This document shows, piece by piece, positions 53,582 to 63,458 of a DNA stretch of 64,000 nucleotides. The position numbers and the translations under genes were made by a program. A model generated the notes under the pieces. That model made no database searches. It had not been told where the DNA came from and saw nothing but the letters and a program-made list of their open reading frames with translations. This DNA is from Aquibacillus rhizosphaerae (GTDB lineage: Bacteria > Bacillota > Bacilli > Bacillales > Amphibacillaceae). Positions within the stretch are counted from its first letter, which is position 1. Every line of letters begins with the position of its first letter. The stretch is taken from the NCBI RefSeq assembly GCF_030282825.1, contig NZ_JASTZU010000037.1, positions 1 to 64,000 on the forward strand. Direction: 5' to 3'.

Positions 53582-54394
53582 CTACGCTTCCTTTGCAGTA
53601 ACCGTATAGGTTTCCAATTTAATTGTATCTTTAACTACATCACTGTTTAATTGGTATAATGCATCTAAGAATGCTGTTTGAAAAGTCCCTGGTCCACTAG
53701 TATGTTCCGCTGCAACCTCAGCTGCAACTCCATAAAAACTAACCGCCGCAGTACTAGCTTCTAATAACCCTCCATCTGTTGTTAAAAATGCGGCAACCAC
53801 AGAGCTTAATAAGCAACCGGCACCAGTTACCTTAGTCAACAAGGAATGACCATTATGAACAACGAATACTTCCTGTCCATCTGTAATGACATCATCAACC
53901 CCTGTCACGATAACCGGAATTCCAAGACGCTTTGATGCTTCTATTGCTACCTCTTGATTATTCGCTTGAGACACAGCATCGACTCCGCGCATATCAGATT
54001 TTAAACCTGCTAGATGACCTATCTCTCCTGCATTTCCACGGATAACAGATAGCTTTACACTATTAATAATTTTCTCGGCCGCATCTGTTCTAAACGGTGT
54101 TGCACCTACACCTACTGGGTCTAATACAACTGGTATTCCTTTTTTATTCGCGGCTTTTCCTGCCATAATCATCGCATCAACTTGAACAGTTGTTAACGTT
54201 CCTATATTTAACACTAATGCATCAGCATTGTTTGCCATATCTGCAGCTTCTTCAATTGCATTTGCCATAACAGGCGCTGCACCCACTGCATATAAGCCAT
54301 TTGCAGTAAAATTAACAACGACTTGATTGGTAATATTGTGAATCAATGGTTGTTTATTTCTAACTTGATTTATTAATGTAGGGATCTCACTCAT
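53582..54394 (-). CDS. thiM: Hydroxyethylthiazole kinase
   Basis: ThiM phosphorylates salvaged 4-methyl-5-(2-hydroxyethyl)thiazole. The 270-residue ribokinase-like protein has the N-terminal QPLIHNITNQVVVNFTANGL, the VVLDPVGVGATPFR segment near residue 95, RGNAGEIGHLAG, and the anion-hole TGAGCLLSS near 190. It lies between thiD and thiE in the salvage operon. The RBS is AAGGAGGTAATG. Confidence 0.96.
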   Translation of the reverse strand: MSEIPTLINQVRNKQPLIHNITNQVVVNFTANGLYAVGAAPVMANAIEEAADMANNADALVLNIGTLTTVQVDAMIMAGKAANKKGIPVVLDPVGVGATPFRTDAAEKIINSVKLSVIRGNAGEIGHLAGLKSDMRGVDAVSQANNQEVAIEASKRLGIPVIVTGVDDVITDGQEVFVVHNGHSLLTKVTGAGCLLSSVVAAFLTTDGGLLEASTAAVSFYGVAAEVAAEHTSGPGTFQTAFLDALYQLNSDVVKDTIKLETYTVTAKEA

Positions 54395-54400
54395 TTATCA

Positions 54401-55222
54401 TTACCTCCTTCTAATTTGGTTTGGTAATCCCTTTAAGCGGTAACCCCAATGATTCGTAGGACCATTCCCTTTACCTACACCAAGTGTATAGTGAATGGCA
54501 TCTGTTATAAATTGTTTCCCGGTAGCCACTGCGTCTACTACTGATTTTCCTTTTGCAAGTTCAGCAGTGATTACCGCCGAAAATGTACACCCCGTACCAT
54601 GTGTATGCTTGGTGTCCGTGCGGGCTGATTTAAAGTAATGGAAGTTTTCACCATCGTATAACACATCAATAGCTTCACCCATAAGATGACCACCTTTTAC
54701 CACAGCGGATTTTGCACCTAATTCAGTTACAATTACTTTAGCTGCTCGCTTGGCATCATCTGTGTTAGTAATCTTAAAATCTACTAATATCTCTGCCTCA
54801 GGAACATTCGGTGTTACCACTGTTGCAAGGGGAACCAAGACTTCACGAATAACCTTTCTAGAAGGCTCCTCCATTAATGAATGGCCGCTTTTAGCTATCA
54901 TTACAGGGTCGATAACATAATCCACTGATTGTTTTTTTAATACTGTCGCAACCATCTCCATCATCTCCACTGTGGCAATCATTCCAGTTTTCACAGCATT
55001 TGGAACAATATCCTGAAACACAGAGTTTAATTGCTTTTCAATGAAGGAGACTGGTAGATTATAAATATCATCAACGCCTAATGTATTTTGTGCTACTACT
55101 GATGTAACTACACTCATACCATACACCTCTCGCTCTTGAAAGGATTTCAAGTCTGCTTGTATCCCTGCTCCACCAGTTGGATCTGTCCCTGCAATAGTCA
55201 GCGCGCTTGCGACCTCTACCAT
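54401..55222 (-). CDS. thiD: Hydroxymethylpyrimidine/phosphomethylpyrimidine kinase
   Basis: ThiD phosphorylates HMP twice to HMP-PP. The 273-residue protein begins MVEVASALTIAGTDPTGGAG, with the substrate-binding loop intact (unlike the paralogue at 46.7 kb). DPVMIAKSGH is near residue 105 and the catalytic HGTGCTFSAVI near 205. The frame is open to 55306, but that part overlaps tenA. ATG 55222, with GGAGGAGGT, is the start, directly after the tenA stop. Confidence 0.95.
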   Translation of the reverse strand: MVEVASALTIAGTDPTGGAGIQADLKSFQEREVYGMSVVTSVVAQNTLGVDDIYNLPVSFIEKQLNSVFQDIVPNAVKTGMIATVEMMEMVATVLKKQSVDYVIDPVMIAKSGHSLMEEPSRKVIREVLVPLATVVTPNVPEAEILVDFKITNTDDAKRAAKVIVTELGAKSAVVKGGHLMGEAIDVLYDGENFHYFKSARTDTKHTHGTGCTFSAVITAELAKGKSVVDAVATGKQFITDAIHYTLGVGKGNGPTNHWGYRLKGLPNQIRRR

Positions 55223-55224
55223 TC

Positions 55225-55914
55225 TTATACCTCCTCCGTCACCATTGTAAACGGCCATTTTTCTTGCGTGTAAGCCATCTCCCAAAAAGCATACTCTAGT
55301 TGACAACTTTTTATAAATGCTTGTTTTGCTTTTTCTTTTTCAATTTCACCAACTGTTTCTGCCCATCGATCTAACCTGTCGCGAAGCTCCGTTGTAACAG
55401 ATGCAGTCTCTTGTTTAGCATAAAAAGTAATCCACTCATAAAAAGGATGCTCCGGACCGGGGTTAAAACTATCCTTTAAATAGTGTCCAATGTCTAAATA
55501 TGTCCAAGGACATGGTAATAAAGCCGCTAACAATTCACCCATACTTCCTTGTTGCGCCGTGCTTTTCATATGTCCTACGTAATGATCTGCTGTCGGTGGT
55601 AATGGGAACCCTTTTAAGTCATTATAGTTAACACCCGCTACTTGGCATAAATTATTATGTGGATGTATCTCACTATTTAAGATAAACCCAATCTTTTCTT
55701 GGAAATACTGCATATCTTCTCTCGTGTCACTTTTCGCAATCGCTAATCCATAAATATTGATGAAAGCATTTAAATACTCAAAATCTGCTTTCACGTAATG
55801 AATTAACGCTTCTTTCGGTAATTCTCCTTTACCTAATCCATCCACAAACGGGTGTTTGAAGATTCCTTGAAAAATAACATCTGACTCTTTTCTTAATTGT
55901 GTTGAAAATGACAT
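55225..55914 (-). CDS. tenA: Aminopyrimidine aminohydrolase / thiaminase II
   Basis: TenA hydrolyses the aminopyrimidine from degraded thiamine to HMP, allowing salvage. The 229-residue all-helical protein has the catalytic Cys in LLPCPWTYLDIG near residue 134, active-site acid and aromatics near the N terminus (KADFEYLNAF), and a conserved EYAFWEMAY near 210. It is the first gene of the operon, directly behind the TPP riboswitch. The start at ATG 55914 has AAGAGGAGGAG upstream. Confidence 0.95.
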   Translation of the reverse strand: MSFSTQLRKESDVIFQGIFKHPFVDGLGKGELPKEALIHYVKADFEYLNAFINIYGLAIAKSDTREDMQYFQEKIGFILNSEIHPHNNLCQVAGVNYNDLKGFPLPPTADHYVGHMKSTAQQGSMGELLAALLPCPWTYLDIGHYLKDSFNPGPEHPFYEWITFYAKQETASVTTELRDRLDRWAETVGEIEKEKAKQAFIKSCQLEYAFWEMAYTQEKWPFTMVTEEV

Positions 55915-55989
55915 ATGAACTCCTCCTCTTTTTTAGAGAAAGCCCAAAGTAGTTTCAGGTTTAGTACAACTACACTTTAATTTAAAGCA

Positions 55990-56024
55990 TAGCAAAAAAC
56001 CGCTACCGAAAACTGGAGCGGTTT
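55990..56024 (-). terminator. TPP-riboswitch-controlled terminator of the thi operon
   Basis: On the minus strand AACCGCTCCAG, loop and CGGTAGCGGTT are followed by TTTTTGC. It is placed between aptamer and tenA. Confidence 0.88.
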
Positions 56025-56051
56025 GTTTTTAGATAGTATCATGCCTCTACC

Positions 56052-56157
56052 ATACTAATCCCGTCTCCACTTTCCTACGCTGGTATTAACCAGTTCAGGT
56101 TCAAAGGGACAAAGGTAGTTACCTTATCTCAGCCAAAAAGCGCCCCTAGTGGACTTC
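56052..56157 (-). promoter_or_regulatory. TPP riboswitch (THI element)
   Basis: The minus strand reads AGTCCACTAGGGGCGC, GGCTGAGATAAGGTAACTAC, CCTTTGAACCTGAACTGG, then TTAATACCAGCGTAGGAAAG, the full THI-box core. A terminator lies downstream, so TPP should switch off tenA-thiD-thiM-thiE. Confidence 0.97.
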
Positions 56158-56225
56158 CTATATTGTTTACATCTCTACTTAAACACTATATTTTTTAATT
56201 GTCAACTTATACCCAATTAATTCCT

Positions 56226-57254
56226 TTAAGTAAAATATTCTATCTTGGAATCAGGAAATAAACGGTTAATATATCCACCAATTGTCTCTTTCATATCTTC
56301 CTGTTCATTGTCTTTATACACATATTTTCCAATTCCATATCTTCCCCATTTCCACTTTCTCTTGGATTCATCTAATTCAAGTTTGGTCATTGGATAATTT
56401 TTTTGAATAACTCGTTTAGCTGGCTGTGTAAAGCGATGTTGGATCAACTCAAAGGTTAAATCTTTTTTTGCGAAATCTGGCAACGCAGCCTCCAATCGCT
56501 CTAGCATTTCTCCATAACCTTCTTTCCAACCCTCATGCAAATAAATGGGAGCAATAATAAAACCTAACGGATACCCAGCTTCCGCAATCTTTACTGCCGC
56601 TTCGATTCTCTCTGGTAACCGAGAAGTTCCTGGCTCAAAAAACTTTATTACATAGTCATCATTAATACTAAAGCGAAACCTTGTTCTACCGTTATGTTTA
56701 GCATCTAACAAATGATCTACATGAGCAAATTTGGTTACAAACCTTAGTAAACCATGTTTTGACTTTCCAAAATACTCTATGGCTTGCTTTAATGTATGGG
56801 TTAAATGATCAACACCAACGATATCTGAGGTACAAGATGCTTCAAACCTTGTTATTTCAGGGGCTCGTTCACTCATATACTTTTCTGCTGCATCAAATAT
56901 CTCGTCTGTATTTACATAGGTGCGAATATAGGGCTTACTTCCCATCGTTGTTTGTAAATAACAATAGTGGCAATGACCCATGCAGCCAGTTGCAAATGGA
57001 ATAGCATATTCAGCAGAAGGTTTGGACGTATCAAATTTTAGCGTCTTCCTTATCCCTACAACCAATGTTGACTTTGCATTTCGATACTTCTGAAATTCAT
57101 TATCACCAGGCAAGTTACGGACTTGATTATGGGAAGTTGTTTCTCGGATATCCAATCCCATTTTTTCAAACTTATCTTTAAGTTCCTTGCCCAGTTTGTA
57201 TTCTAAAGCACGTGGTTCAAAATAAACTAACTGTGGTACAAATGGCTTAACCAT
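56226..57254 (-). CDS. splB: Spore photoproduct lyase
   Basis: SplB is a radical-SAM enzyme that reverses spore photoproduct (5-thyminyl-5,6-dihydrothymine) during germination. The 342-residue protein has the [4Fe-4S] motif CMGHCHYC (Cx3Cx2C) near residue 90 and the H-atom-donor Cys in EASCTSDIVGVD near 140. The C-terminal stretch has KRKWKWGRYGIGKYVY. The frame is open from 57287, but ATG 57254, after CAGGAGAG, gives the standard N terminus. The start overlaps splA by 8 nt. Forespore expression is expected. Confidence 0.95.
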   Translation of the reverse strand: MVKPFVPQLVYFEPRALEYKLGKELKDKFEKMGLDIRETTSHNQVRNLPGDNEFQKYRNAKSTLVVGIRKTLKFDTSKPSAEYAIPFATGCMGHCHYCYLQTTMGSKPYIRTYVNTDEIFDAAEKYMSERAPEITRFEASCTSDIVGVDHLTHTLKQAIEYFGKSKHGLLRFVTKFAHVDHLLDAKHNGRTRFRFSINDDYVIKFFEPGTSRLPERIEAAVKIAEAGYPLGFIIAPIYLHEGWKEGYGEMLERLEAALPDFAKKDLTFELIQHRFTQPAKRVIQKNYPMTKLELDESKRKWKWGRYGIGKYVYKDNEQEDMKETIGGYINRLFPDSKIEYFT

Positions 57255-57513
57255 AATAATTCCACTCTCCTGAATCAGAAGAACCAAATACTTGTTGAAA
57301 TTCTTCTTCTGCTTCTACTTGAGATTGATAAATGGCTACTTCATCTGTTAGCGGATAATACGTTTCATAAACAAAGAGGGCTAACTCCCCTGGATGATCC
57401 GGATTATTTACTACCGCTGCTTCCTGAACATTCGCTGTTCCCTGTACATGGGGATTTCGAATAATAACATAGACAACATCTCCCGGTTTATACATAGAAA
57501 GATTAAAATCCAT
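57247..57513 (-). CDS. splA: SplA, regulator of spore photoproduct lyase
   Basis: This small protein of 88 residues begins MDFNLSMYKPGDVVYVIIRN and contains QGTANVQEAAVVNNPDHPGELALF, the SplA (TRAP-like) pattern. In B. subtilis SplA is a negative regulator of splB, encoded just upstream. The frame is open to 57552. ATG 57513 with AGGTGAAG upstream is chosen because the family starts near there. Its stop overlaps splB by 8 nt. Confidence 0.88.
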   Translation of the reverse strand: MDFNLSMYKPGDVVYVIIRNPHVQGTANVQEAAVVNNPDHPGELALFVYETYYPLTDEVAIYQSQVEAEEEFQQVFGSSDSGEWNYYG

Positions 57514-57714
57514 TTCTTCACCTATTTTCTTTTTATGATTTCTTTTTAGCATTCCTTAAAATCTGTGGTTTATTATGTACAACCCAAATTAATTTGTCGA
57601 AAATTTAGCGATTTTCTGAAATTTTTGTCGCTTTTTGTCAAATGTTTGGTACAATATCTATAAACACTTGCATTTATATTCACTTAAACAATTTACTACT
57701 TGGGGGGGAAAGGG

Positions 57715-59445
57715 ATGAAAATTAAAACAAAATTAGTAATAATTGTAACCGTTTTATTGCTTTTTTCCAGTGTTTTTATCGGATTGTGGTCTTATAAGAC
57801 TGCAGAGAAACAACTTGACGATATTGGAATAACTACACTTGAGAATTCGACAAAAATGGTGATCAGTCAGATCGAGATATTAAATCAACAAGTTGAGAAA
57901 GGTGCAATATCTCTAGAAGAAGCACAGGAAACAGTAAAACAATTTATACTAGGGCCTATTAATGTTGATGGGCAAAGACCTATCAATAAAGATATAAATT
58001 TAGGTGATAATGGTTACGTGTTTATTATTGCTGAAGACGGCACACTACTTGGACACCCAAGCTCTGAAGGAGATAACATTTGGGAAAACAAGGATCCTGA
58101 AGGGAATCTAGTCGGCAAAACGATTGTAGAAAGTGCTACAGAAGGGAACGGACTAGCATATTACCATTGGGCGTTACCAGGAGATAGTGAACAAACGGGA
58201 CGCAAAGTTGTATACTCAGAAGTGGATCCAAATTGGGGATGGATAATATCATCCGGAACCTACATGATGGACTTTAATCAGGGTGCTCAAAATATACTTC
58301 ACCAATCTTTAGTAGCAATCGCGATTGTTCTCTTTCTAGCTATCATTGTAGCAGTCATCTTCTCGAACAAAATTTCTGATCCATTAAACATTGTAACAAA
58401 CCGGCTAAATGCAATGGCAAATGGTGACTTGTCTGGTGAAAAATTAACGATAAGATCAAATGATGAGATTGGAAAATTGGCAAATTCGATGAATCAAATG
58501 AACAACGGCCTCGGAGAACTAATTGTTTCTGTACGTAATTCCGCTGATGATTTAGCATCATCTTCAGGGGAAACTGCTACCTCTATTGAAGAATTAGTTA
58601 CTGCCTCAGAAAAAATTTCTGATATTGTTCACCTTGTTTCAAATGATGCTCAACATGGGAGCACACATACCACTTCTGCCATTTCATCCATGGAAAAGCT
58701 AACTAACTTGATTCAAAACGCTAATCAAAAAGCAACTAATGCAACTAACAATTCAAACTTAACTTTATCCGCCGCACAAGATGGAATGGAAAATGTTAAA
58801 CACTTAATTAAAGAGATGAAAAATATAGAAAATAAAACTCAAGAAACTGAAGAAATACTTAAAGCTCTAGAAGTTCATACTAAAGAGATAGAACATATTG
58901 CAACTACAATTACATCAATTGCAGATCAAACGAATTTACTAGCTTTAAATGCTTCCATCGAAGCTGCACGAGCAGGTGAGCATGGTAAAGGTTTTGCAGT
59001 CGTCGCAGAAGAAGTCCGAAAGTTAGCTGAAGAGTCTAGCAAAGGAGCAAACGAGGTAACCAATTTAATCAAAAAAATCTCTGATGCTAGTGAACAATCA
59101 ACTAGCTCTATGCAAGAAAACAAACGTTCTGTTACTAAAGGTGTTGAAAGTGTGCAAAGTGCTGATTCATCATTAGAAAAGATTATTACTGCTGTTAATA
59201 TAACTGTTGATGATATTCACAGTATTTCTGATTTAGCTAAACAAGAAGTTAATATCTCAGAAGATATCGTAAAACTAATCCAAGAGTTAGAAGACATAAC
59301 CAAAAGAACGGTTAAGAATTCCCAAGAAGCATTCACCTTAAGTGAAGAATCTGTTGCTTCTGTTGAAAATGTTAGTGCCATGTCTGAAGAGACAAGCGGA
59401 ATGGCAAATCAGATGCAGAGTTCGGTTGAAAAATTCAAATTGTAG
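57715..59445 (+). CDS. Methyl-accepting chemotaxis protein with a Cache sensor domain
   Basis: This transmembrane chemoreceptor has 576 residues: TM1 (about 7-27), an extracytoplasmic single-Cache domain (about 35-190, with [18 protein letters not shown]), TM2 (about 198-220), HAMP (about 221-275), and a cytoplasmic signalling hairpin. The hairpin tip is [20 protein letters not shown], then [18 protein letters not shown]. The ligand is unknown; single-Cache domains often bind small carboxylates. The frame is open from TTG 57700, but a GGGGGG Shine-Dalgarno lies there, so ATG 57715 is the start. It is a single gene with a terminator. Confidence 0.93.
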   Translation: MKIKTKLVIIVTVLLLFSSVFIGLWSYKTAEKQLDDIGITTLENSTKMVISQIEILNQQVEKGAISLEEAQETVKQFILGPINVDGQRPINKDINLGDNGYVFIIAEDGTLLGHPSSEGDNIWENKDPEGNLVGKTIVESATEGNGLAYYHWALPGDSEQTGRKVVYSEVDPNWGWIISSGTYMMDFNQGAQNILHQSLVAIAIVLFLAIIVAVIFSNKISDPLNIVTNRLNAMANGDLSGEKLTIRSNDEIGKLANSMNQMNNGLGELIVSVRNSADDLASSSGETATSIEELVTASEKISDIVHLVSNDAQHGSTHTTSAISSMEKLTNLIQNANQKATNATNNSNLTLSAAQDGMENVKHLIKEMKNIENKTQETEEILKALEVHTKEIEHIATTITSIADQTNLLALNASIEAARAGEHGKGFAVVAEEVRKLAEESSKGANEVTNLIKKISDASEQSTSSMQENKRSVTKGVESVQSADSSLEKIITAVNITVDDIHSISDLAKQEVNISEDIVKLIQELEDITKRTVKNSQEAFTLSEESVASVENVSAMSEETSGMANQMQSSVEKFKL

Positions 59446-59484
59446 GTTACTATTTCCTTCTTAACTCGATAATATATTGAAACA

Positions 59485-59518
59485 AAACAAGCCTGTCAAG
59501 TTTCCGACAGGCTTGTTT
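59485..59518. terminator. Terminator of the chemoreceptor gene (bidirectional)
   Basis: AAACAAGCCTGTC, loop, GACAGGCTTGTTT: a 13-bp perfect stem between converging genes. Confidence 0.88.
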
Positions 59519-59527
59519 ATATCTGAC

Positions 59528-60100
59528 TCAATACTTCCATTTCGTCTCCATTACAGGAGGTTTATAATTTACTAATTTTTTAATTAGTCTTTCTGGATCG
59601 CTAGATGATTGGATTATATCCATATGTGATTGATTAGAAAAGCCTTCTTCAATACTATACTTTATCAACTGAATTAATGGATTATAATATCCTTTAACAT
59701 TCAAGAGCCCAATTGGCTTTTCATGGATACCTATTTGCGCCCAACACAACACTTCGAACAACTCTTCAAAAGTTCCCAAACCACCTGGTATAGCAATAAA
59801 GCTATCCGCTAACTCACTCATTTTAGCCTTTCGTTCGTGCATGCTATCTACCTCAATTAGTTGCGATAGTCCACTATGTACCGTTTCACCTTTGAACAAC
59901 CCTCTCGGCATAACACCTACTACTTGACCACCTGATTGCAAAACAGCATTTGCTACACTACCCATTAAACCAATTTTAGAACCACCATAAACTAAACGAA
60001 AGCCACCTTCAGCTATTAATTTACCCAGCACATTTGCACTTTCATGATATTCTATATGTTTCCCTACATTGGACCCCGCAAATATACATATGGATTGCAT
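59528..60100 (-). CDS. LOG-family protein (TIGR00730; YvdD-like)
   Basis: This Rossmann-fold nucleotide-monophosphate phosphoribohydrolase-type protein has 190 residues. The family motif [20 protein letters not shown] is near residue 105, together with the R/E-type catalytic residues (MHERKAKM before it). [12 protein letters not shown] is at the N terminus. Such proteins release the base from cytokinin or AMP-like nucleotides and were formerly misannotated as lysine decarboxylases. It is a single gene, with GGTGGTGGTAGC upstream of the ATG. Confidence 0.9.
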   Translation of the reverse strand: MQSICIFAGSNVGKHIEYHESANVLGKLIAEGGFRLVYGGSKIGLMGSVANAVLQSGGQVVGVMPRGLFKGETVHSGLSQLIEVDSMHERKAKMSELADSFIAIPGGLGTFEELFEVLCWAQIGIHEKPIGLLNVKGYYNPLIQLIKYSIEEGFSNQSHMDIIQSSSDPERLIKKLVNYKPPVMETKWKY

Positions 60101-60164
60101 GCTACCACCACCATTATTTATTATTTATTACTATTTATTTTACTATATTTAAACCTTTGTATTA

Positions 60165-60566
60165 TTAAGATTGTTTTAATGTTTTCAACTTTATAGCGAT
60201 TCCTTTTTCATTAAGGTTTTCTACACATTCCCTTAAATAATTATAATCATGTTCCGGATAAATAAGTTGACTTCTTTCATTTAAATTTCCATTGTGGAGC
60301 GTATACTCATTAAACGCTTCACAAGTCTTACCTCTATAAAAAGGGTCGAACCATAGTTTGTCAACATTATAACCTCTTATTTCCATCTCTTCCATAATCC
60401 TTTCGTGATAACGGAATAACAGAATAGGTGCATAATCAAAAATATAGTTGACTGTAGCATGCGGTCGTCCCCAACCATTTCCTCTTAATGCACAACACTC
60501 TCGATGTTGTTCTAATAATTGTTGTCTTGGTAAATGAGTAATTAACTCTTCATGCCATAATCGCAT
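60165..60566 (-). CDS. Pyrimidine-dimer DNA glycosylase-type protein (TIGR02328/endonuclease V-like)
   Basis: The 133-residue protein begins MRLWHEELITHLPRQQLLEQ, followed by HRECCALRGNGWGR, the pattern of the TIGR02328/Pyr_excise family related to T4 endonuclease V, which cuts at cyclobutane pyrimidine dimers. Repair activity is inferred from family resemblance. The frame is open from 60584. ATG 60566 with GGAGGAAGC is the start and gives the conserved N terminus. It lies 3 kb from splAB, another UV-damage function. Confidence 0.82.
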   Translation of the reverse strand: MRLWHEELITHLPRQQLLEQHRECCALRGNGWGRPHATVNYIFDYAPILLFRYHERIMEEMEIRGYNVDKLWFDPFYRGKTCEAFNEYTLHNGNLNERSQLIYPEHDYNYLRECVENLNEKGIAIKLKTLKQS

Positions 60567-60794
60567 ATCGCTTCCTCCATACACCTCTATTTATATCGTC
60601 ACTAATACAAAGAACCAATACAATATACTTCATACCACATTGCCCAAAAAAATAAGCGCGTTTTTGAACATAGACATTTTATTAGTGGAATGTTGCTGTG
60701 AAATCTATACTTCCACTGTAATGCAAATCATCTCTCGTTCCACTGATTGCGGAGTGCTATAATTCATTCCGATAACATTTGGTTGTTAGTTAAT

Positions 60795-61343
60795 TCACCG
60801 CGGAACTCCAAATGTGTTTAACGGCCATATACGCATCTTTACGTCACCAATGACAGTATCTTCCCGAATAAAACCAAAAGATCTACTATCTTTACTAACT
60901 GATCTATTATCACCAAGTACAAAATAATGACCTTTCGGAACAACCTTTTGATTAGTTAACTCCTCTAAGGTAAAGTTATTTGTTAAATACTGATTGGCAG
61001 ATAACTCCTCCTTATACATTTTTAGATACGGTTCATTATAAGCTTCATTATTTATATAAAGTGTATCATTTTTCATTTCAATCTCGTCACCAGGTAAACC
61101 AATCACTCTTTTTACGTAATTATCTTCAGAATCAGGTGCATGAAAGGCTATTTCGTCAAAGCGCTCAATTTTACTTATCTTACTTAGTAGAATACGGTCT
61201 CCATCTTGAAGATTTGGCATCATTGATTCTCCCTTAACAATCGATGGCGTTATCAGAAAATGACGACAAACCATAACAATAACCAATGCTATAACTAACG
61301 CCTTCACCCAAGACAAAACTTCCTTTAAAAATAAGTTGTTCAT
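60795..61343 (-). CDS. Signal peptidase I
   Basis: This membrane-bound leader peptidase cleaves Sec/Tat signal peptides. Its 182 residues start with one N-terminal TM (about 10-30). The catalytic Ser is in GESMMPNLQDGD near residue 40 and the catalytic Lys in YVKRVIGLPGDEI near 80. Box D/E is GHYFVLGDNRSVSKDSRSFG near 140. This matches the SipS/T/U type. ATG 61343 is preferred (AAGG about 11 nt upstream); GTG 61352 is an alternative but sits only 2 nt from that sequence. It is a single gene. Confidence 0.93.
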   Translation of the reverse strand: MNNLFLKEVLSWVKALVIALVIVMVCRHFLITPSIVKGESMMPNLQDGDRILLSKISKIERFDEIAFHAPDSEDNYVKRVIGLPGDEIEMKNDTLYINNEAYNEPYLKMYKEELSANQYLTNNFTLEELTNQKVVPKGHYFVLGDNRSVSKDSRSFGFIREDTVIGDVKMRIWPLNTFGVPR

Positions 61344-61466
61344 TCTATTCACAATCCTTCACGTTTATTTCTAGTGGTCAAAAAAATCAAACACACTAAG
61401 TTTGATGGTCATATGAAGTTCCTCTATACTTAATTAAGTCATGATTTTTATTTAGGGAGTTTTTTC

Positions 61467-62663
61467 ATGTATAAACAAACCAAACCATCTATAAAACAAA
61501 TTATTTTAATTTCGGGAATTATTCTAGTTGCATTTAATTTACGACCAGCTATTACTTCAGTTGGACCACTGATTGGCATCATTAGAGATGATTTAGGATT
61601 AGCTAATTGGAATGCTGGATTAATTACAAGTTTACCTTTGTTGGCATTTGCAACCATGTCCCCTTTAGCACCCAAACTGGGCAACAAACTAGGCAATGAA
61701 AAAACTATTCTAGCTGGACTTCTCTTACTTTTTTTAGGTATTATTATCCGTTCTATGGCTTTCACACCAACCATATATATAGGAACAACACTTGTTGGTC
61801 TAGGAGTTGCTATTTGTAATGTTCTTTTACCAGGATTAATTAAAGAAAAGTTTCCAAACAACATTGGATTAATGACCGCAGTGTACACGACAAGCATGTC
61901 CATATTTGCCGCTACTGCATCCGGTTTAAGTGTACCACTTGCAAGTGGTTTAGGACTAGGTTGGCAAAAGTCACTAATAAGTTGGGCAATTCTCGCTGGT
62001 ATAGGAATCATGGTTTGGCTTATATTGATAAAATCTACTACGATTCGAATCGAGAAAAATTTTTATGAACCTTCTGCTAAAAGGTTATTAAAGTCACCAT
62101 TAGCTTGGCAAGTAACTATTTTTATGGGGTTTCAATCGTTTCTCTTTTATGTAACTATCTCTTGGTTGCCTGAAATACTACATCACTCGGGATTTACTAT
62201 TAGTACAGGAGGCTGGTTACTATCTTACATGCAATTTGTCAGTTTACCAGCAACCTTTTTAACCCCTATACTGGCCGGACGGTTAAAAAACCAACAAATA
62301 ATTATCTATGTAGTTGGGATTCTCGCTTTAATTGGCTATACCGGCTTGCTACTTGGTGGTCCATTAGCCCTCATGATGGTATGGATAACCTTGATTGGTT
62401 TTGCTCTAGGTTCAAGTATCAGTTTAGCACTAGCACTATTAGGTTTACGGTCTTCTAATGCACGCCAAGCAGCTGAATTGTCCGGCATGGCTCAATCTTT
62501 TGGTTATTTATTAGCATCTGTTGGGCCAATTGTTATCGGCTTAATCTATGACTTTACTGGCAATTGGTCAATCTCCATTATTACCATATTAGTAGTCTCT
62601 CTATTCATGATATTTTTCGGCCTTGGTGCTAGCCGTGATAAATATGTTTTAGAAAAACCATAA
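61467..62663 (+). CDS. MFS transporter, CynX/NimT family
   Basis: This 12-TM major facilitator has 398 residues. Family features include LVAFNLRPAITSVGPLIGII in TM1 and the TM4 segment GVAICNVLLPGLIKEKFPNN. This is the pattern of cyanate/nitroimidazole-type (CynX/NimT) transporters; the substrate in Gram-positives is mostly unknown. TTAGGGAG precedes the ATG by 8 nt. It is divergent from signal peptidase I. A GC-rich hairpin (62686-62716) follows. Confidence 0.87.
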   Translation: MYKQTKPSIKQIILISGIILVAFNLRPAITSVGPLIGIIRDDLGLANWNAGLITSLPLLAFATMSPLAPKLGNKLGNEKTILAGLLLLFLGIIIRSMAFTPTIYIGTTLVGLGVAICNVLLPGLIKEKFPNNIGLMTAVYTTSMSIFAATASGLSVPLASGLGLGWQKSLISWAILAGIGIMVWLILIKSTTIRIEKNFYEPSAKRLLKSPLAWQVTIFMGFQSFLFYVTISWLPEILHHSGFTISTGGWLLSYMQFVSLPATFLTPILAGRLKNQQIIIYVVGILALIGYTGLLLGGPLALMMVWITLIGFALGSSISLALALLGLRSSNARQAAELSGMAQSFGYLLASVGPIVIGLIYDFTGNWSISIITILVVSLFMIFFGLGASRDKYVLEKP

Positions 62664-62683
62664 AAGAAATCAATACTAACTTT

Positions 62684-62718
62684 TGTACAAGGGAGAAAAG
62701 AAGAGCTCCCTTGTACCA
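62684..62718 (+). terminator. Hairpin after the CynX-type transporter gene
   Basis: GTACAAGGGAG and CTCCCTTGTAC form a perfect 11-bp stem with a 9-nt loop. There is no downstream U-tract on the plus strand, so Rho-independent termination is uncertain. Confidence 0.55.
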
Positions 62719-62791
62719 TCACTAATCATACAACTTTACCGTTTCTAATGAATCCCTTGTAAAACCTACAACCTACTCATACTCTCTACAA

Positions 62792-63217
62792 TTATTTATT
62801 TAATTCTTTATAAGCGATTACTTTTAACGCCTCTAATTCCTCTGAAGTTAGCTTCGTTTCTATTTTTCTAATTATTTCTTGCTGTTGTTCATCCGTCATA
62901 CCACTTTGAATATTAGACTGAATTTCTTTCATTTCAGTAATACTGAACTTCGTAACAAGTTTTTTAACTGCTTCTTCTTTTGTATTAAAAGGCAGAGAAC
63001 TATCATCGATTGTGGAGCCTTCACTAACAAATTGTTTAAGGGTTGGATTCTCATTTACAAATTGTTTCACTACCGCAATATCTTCACTATTATGCAACTG
63101 CGTATCAAATTGATCTACAACTTTATCCGCTATAAAATTCGTACCAAAATGATAAATGCCAAAAATTATCCCTACTATGACCAATATAGTTACTATCAAA
63201 TTACGTAAAACCCTCAC
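62792..63217 (-). CDS. Small membrane-anchored protein of unknown function
   Basis: The 141-residue protein has an N-terminal TM or uncleaved signal (about 5-27, LIVTILVIVGIIFGIYHFG) followed by a mainly helical, Glu/Lys-rich extracellular domain. A TSEELEALKVIAYKELN tail is reminiscent of small Bacillus secreted helical proteins. I do not recognise a named family. The start is GTG 63217 with AAGGAGAG upstream. It is a single gene. The 310 bp after its start contain the promoter region of the NfeD-like gene. Confidence 0.65.
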   Translation of the reverse strand: MRVLRNLIVTILVIVGIIFGIYHFGTNFIADKVVDQFDTQLHNSEDIAVVKQFVNENPTLKQFVSEGSTIDDSSLPFNTKEEAVKKLVTKFSITEMKEIQSNIQSGMTDEQQQEIIRKIETKLTSEELEALKVIAYKELNK

Positions 63218-63458
63218 ATTGTTCTCTCCTTGTATATACCATTTTAAATGTTAATGATTTTGTAACTAATTATACCAAATATAATGCAAGAAATACTTAT
63301 ATAGATAAAAAGATAATAGAAAAACACACTATATTTGTATCCTACGCTATTAATCATATGGATTAGTTGTAATTATATGAGAAAAACAATAGACAATATT
63401 TGAGGGCTCAATAGAAAAGCTATAATCCTTACACTTCGACATTTTTTTCTATAAATAA

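Noticed and set aside
60600-60794. Twice-occurring TTCCACTG...TGC pieces between signal peptidase and the endonuclease V-like gene
   Set aside because: Copies are only 8-12 bp with no consistent ends or period; not enough for a repeat call. No gene or terminator was seen in this stretch.
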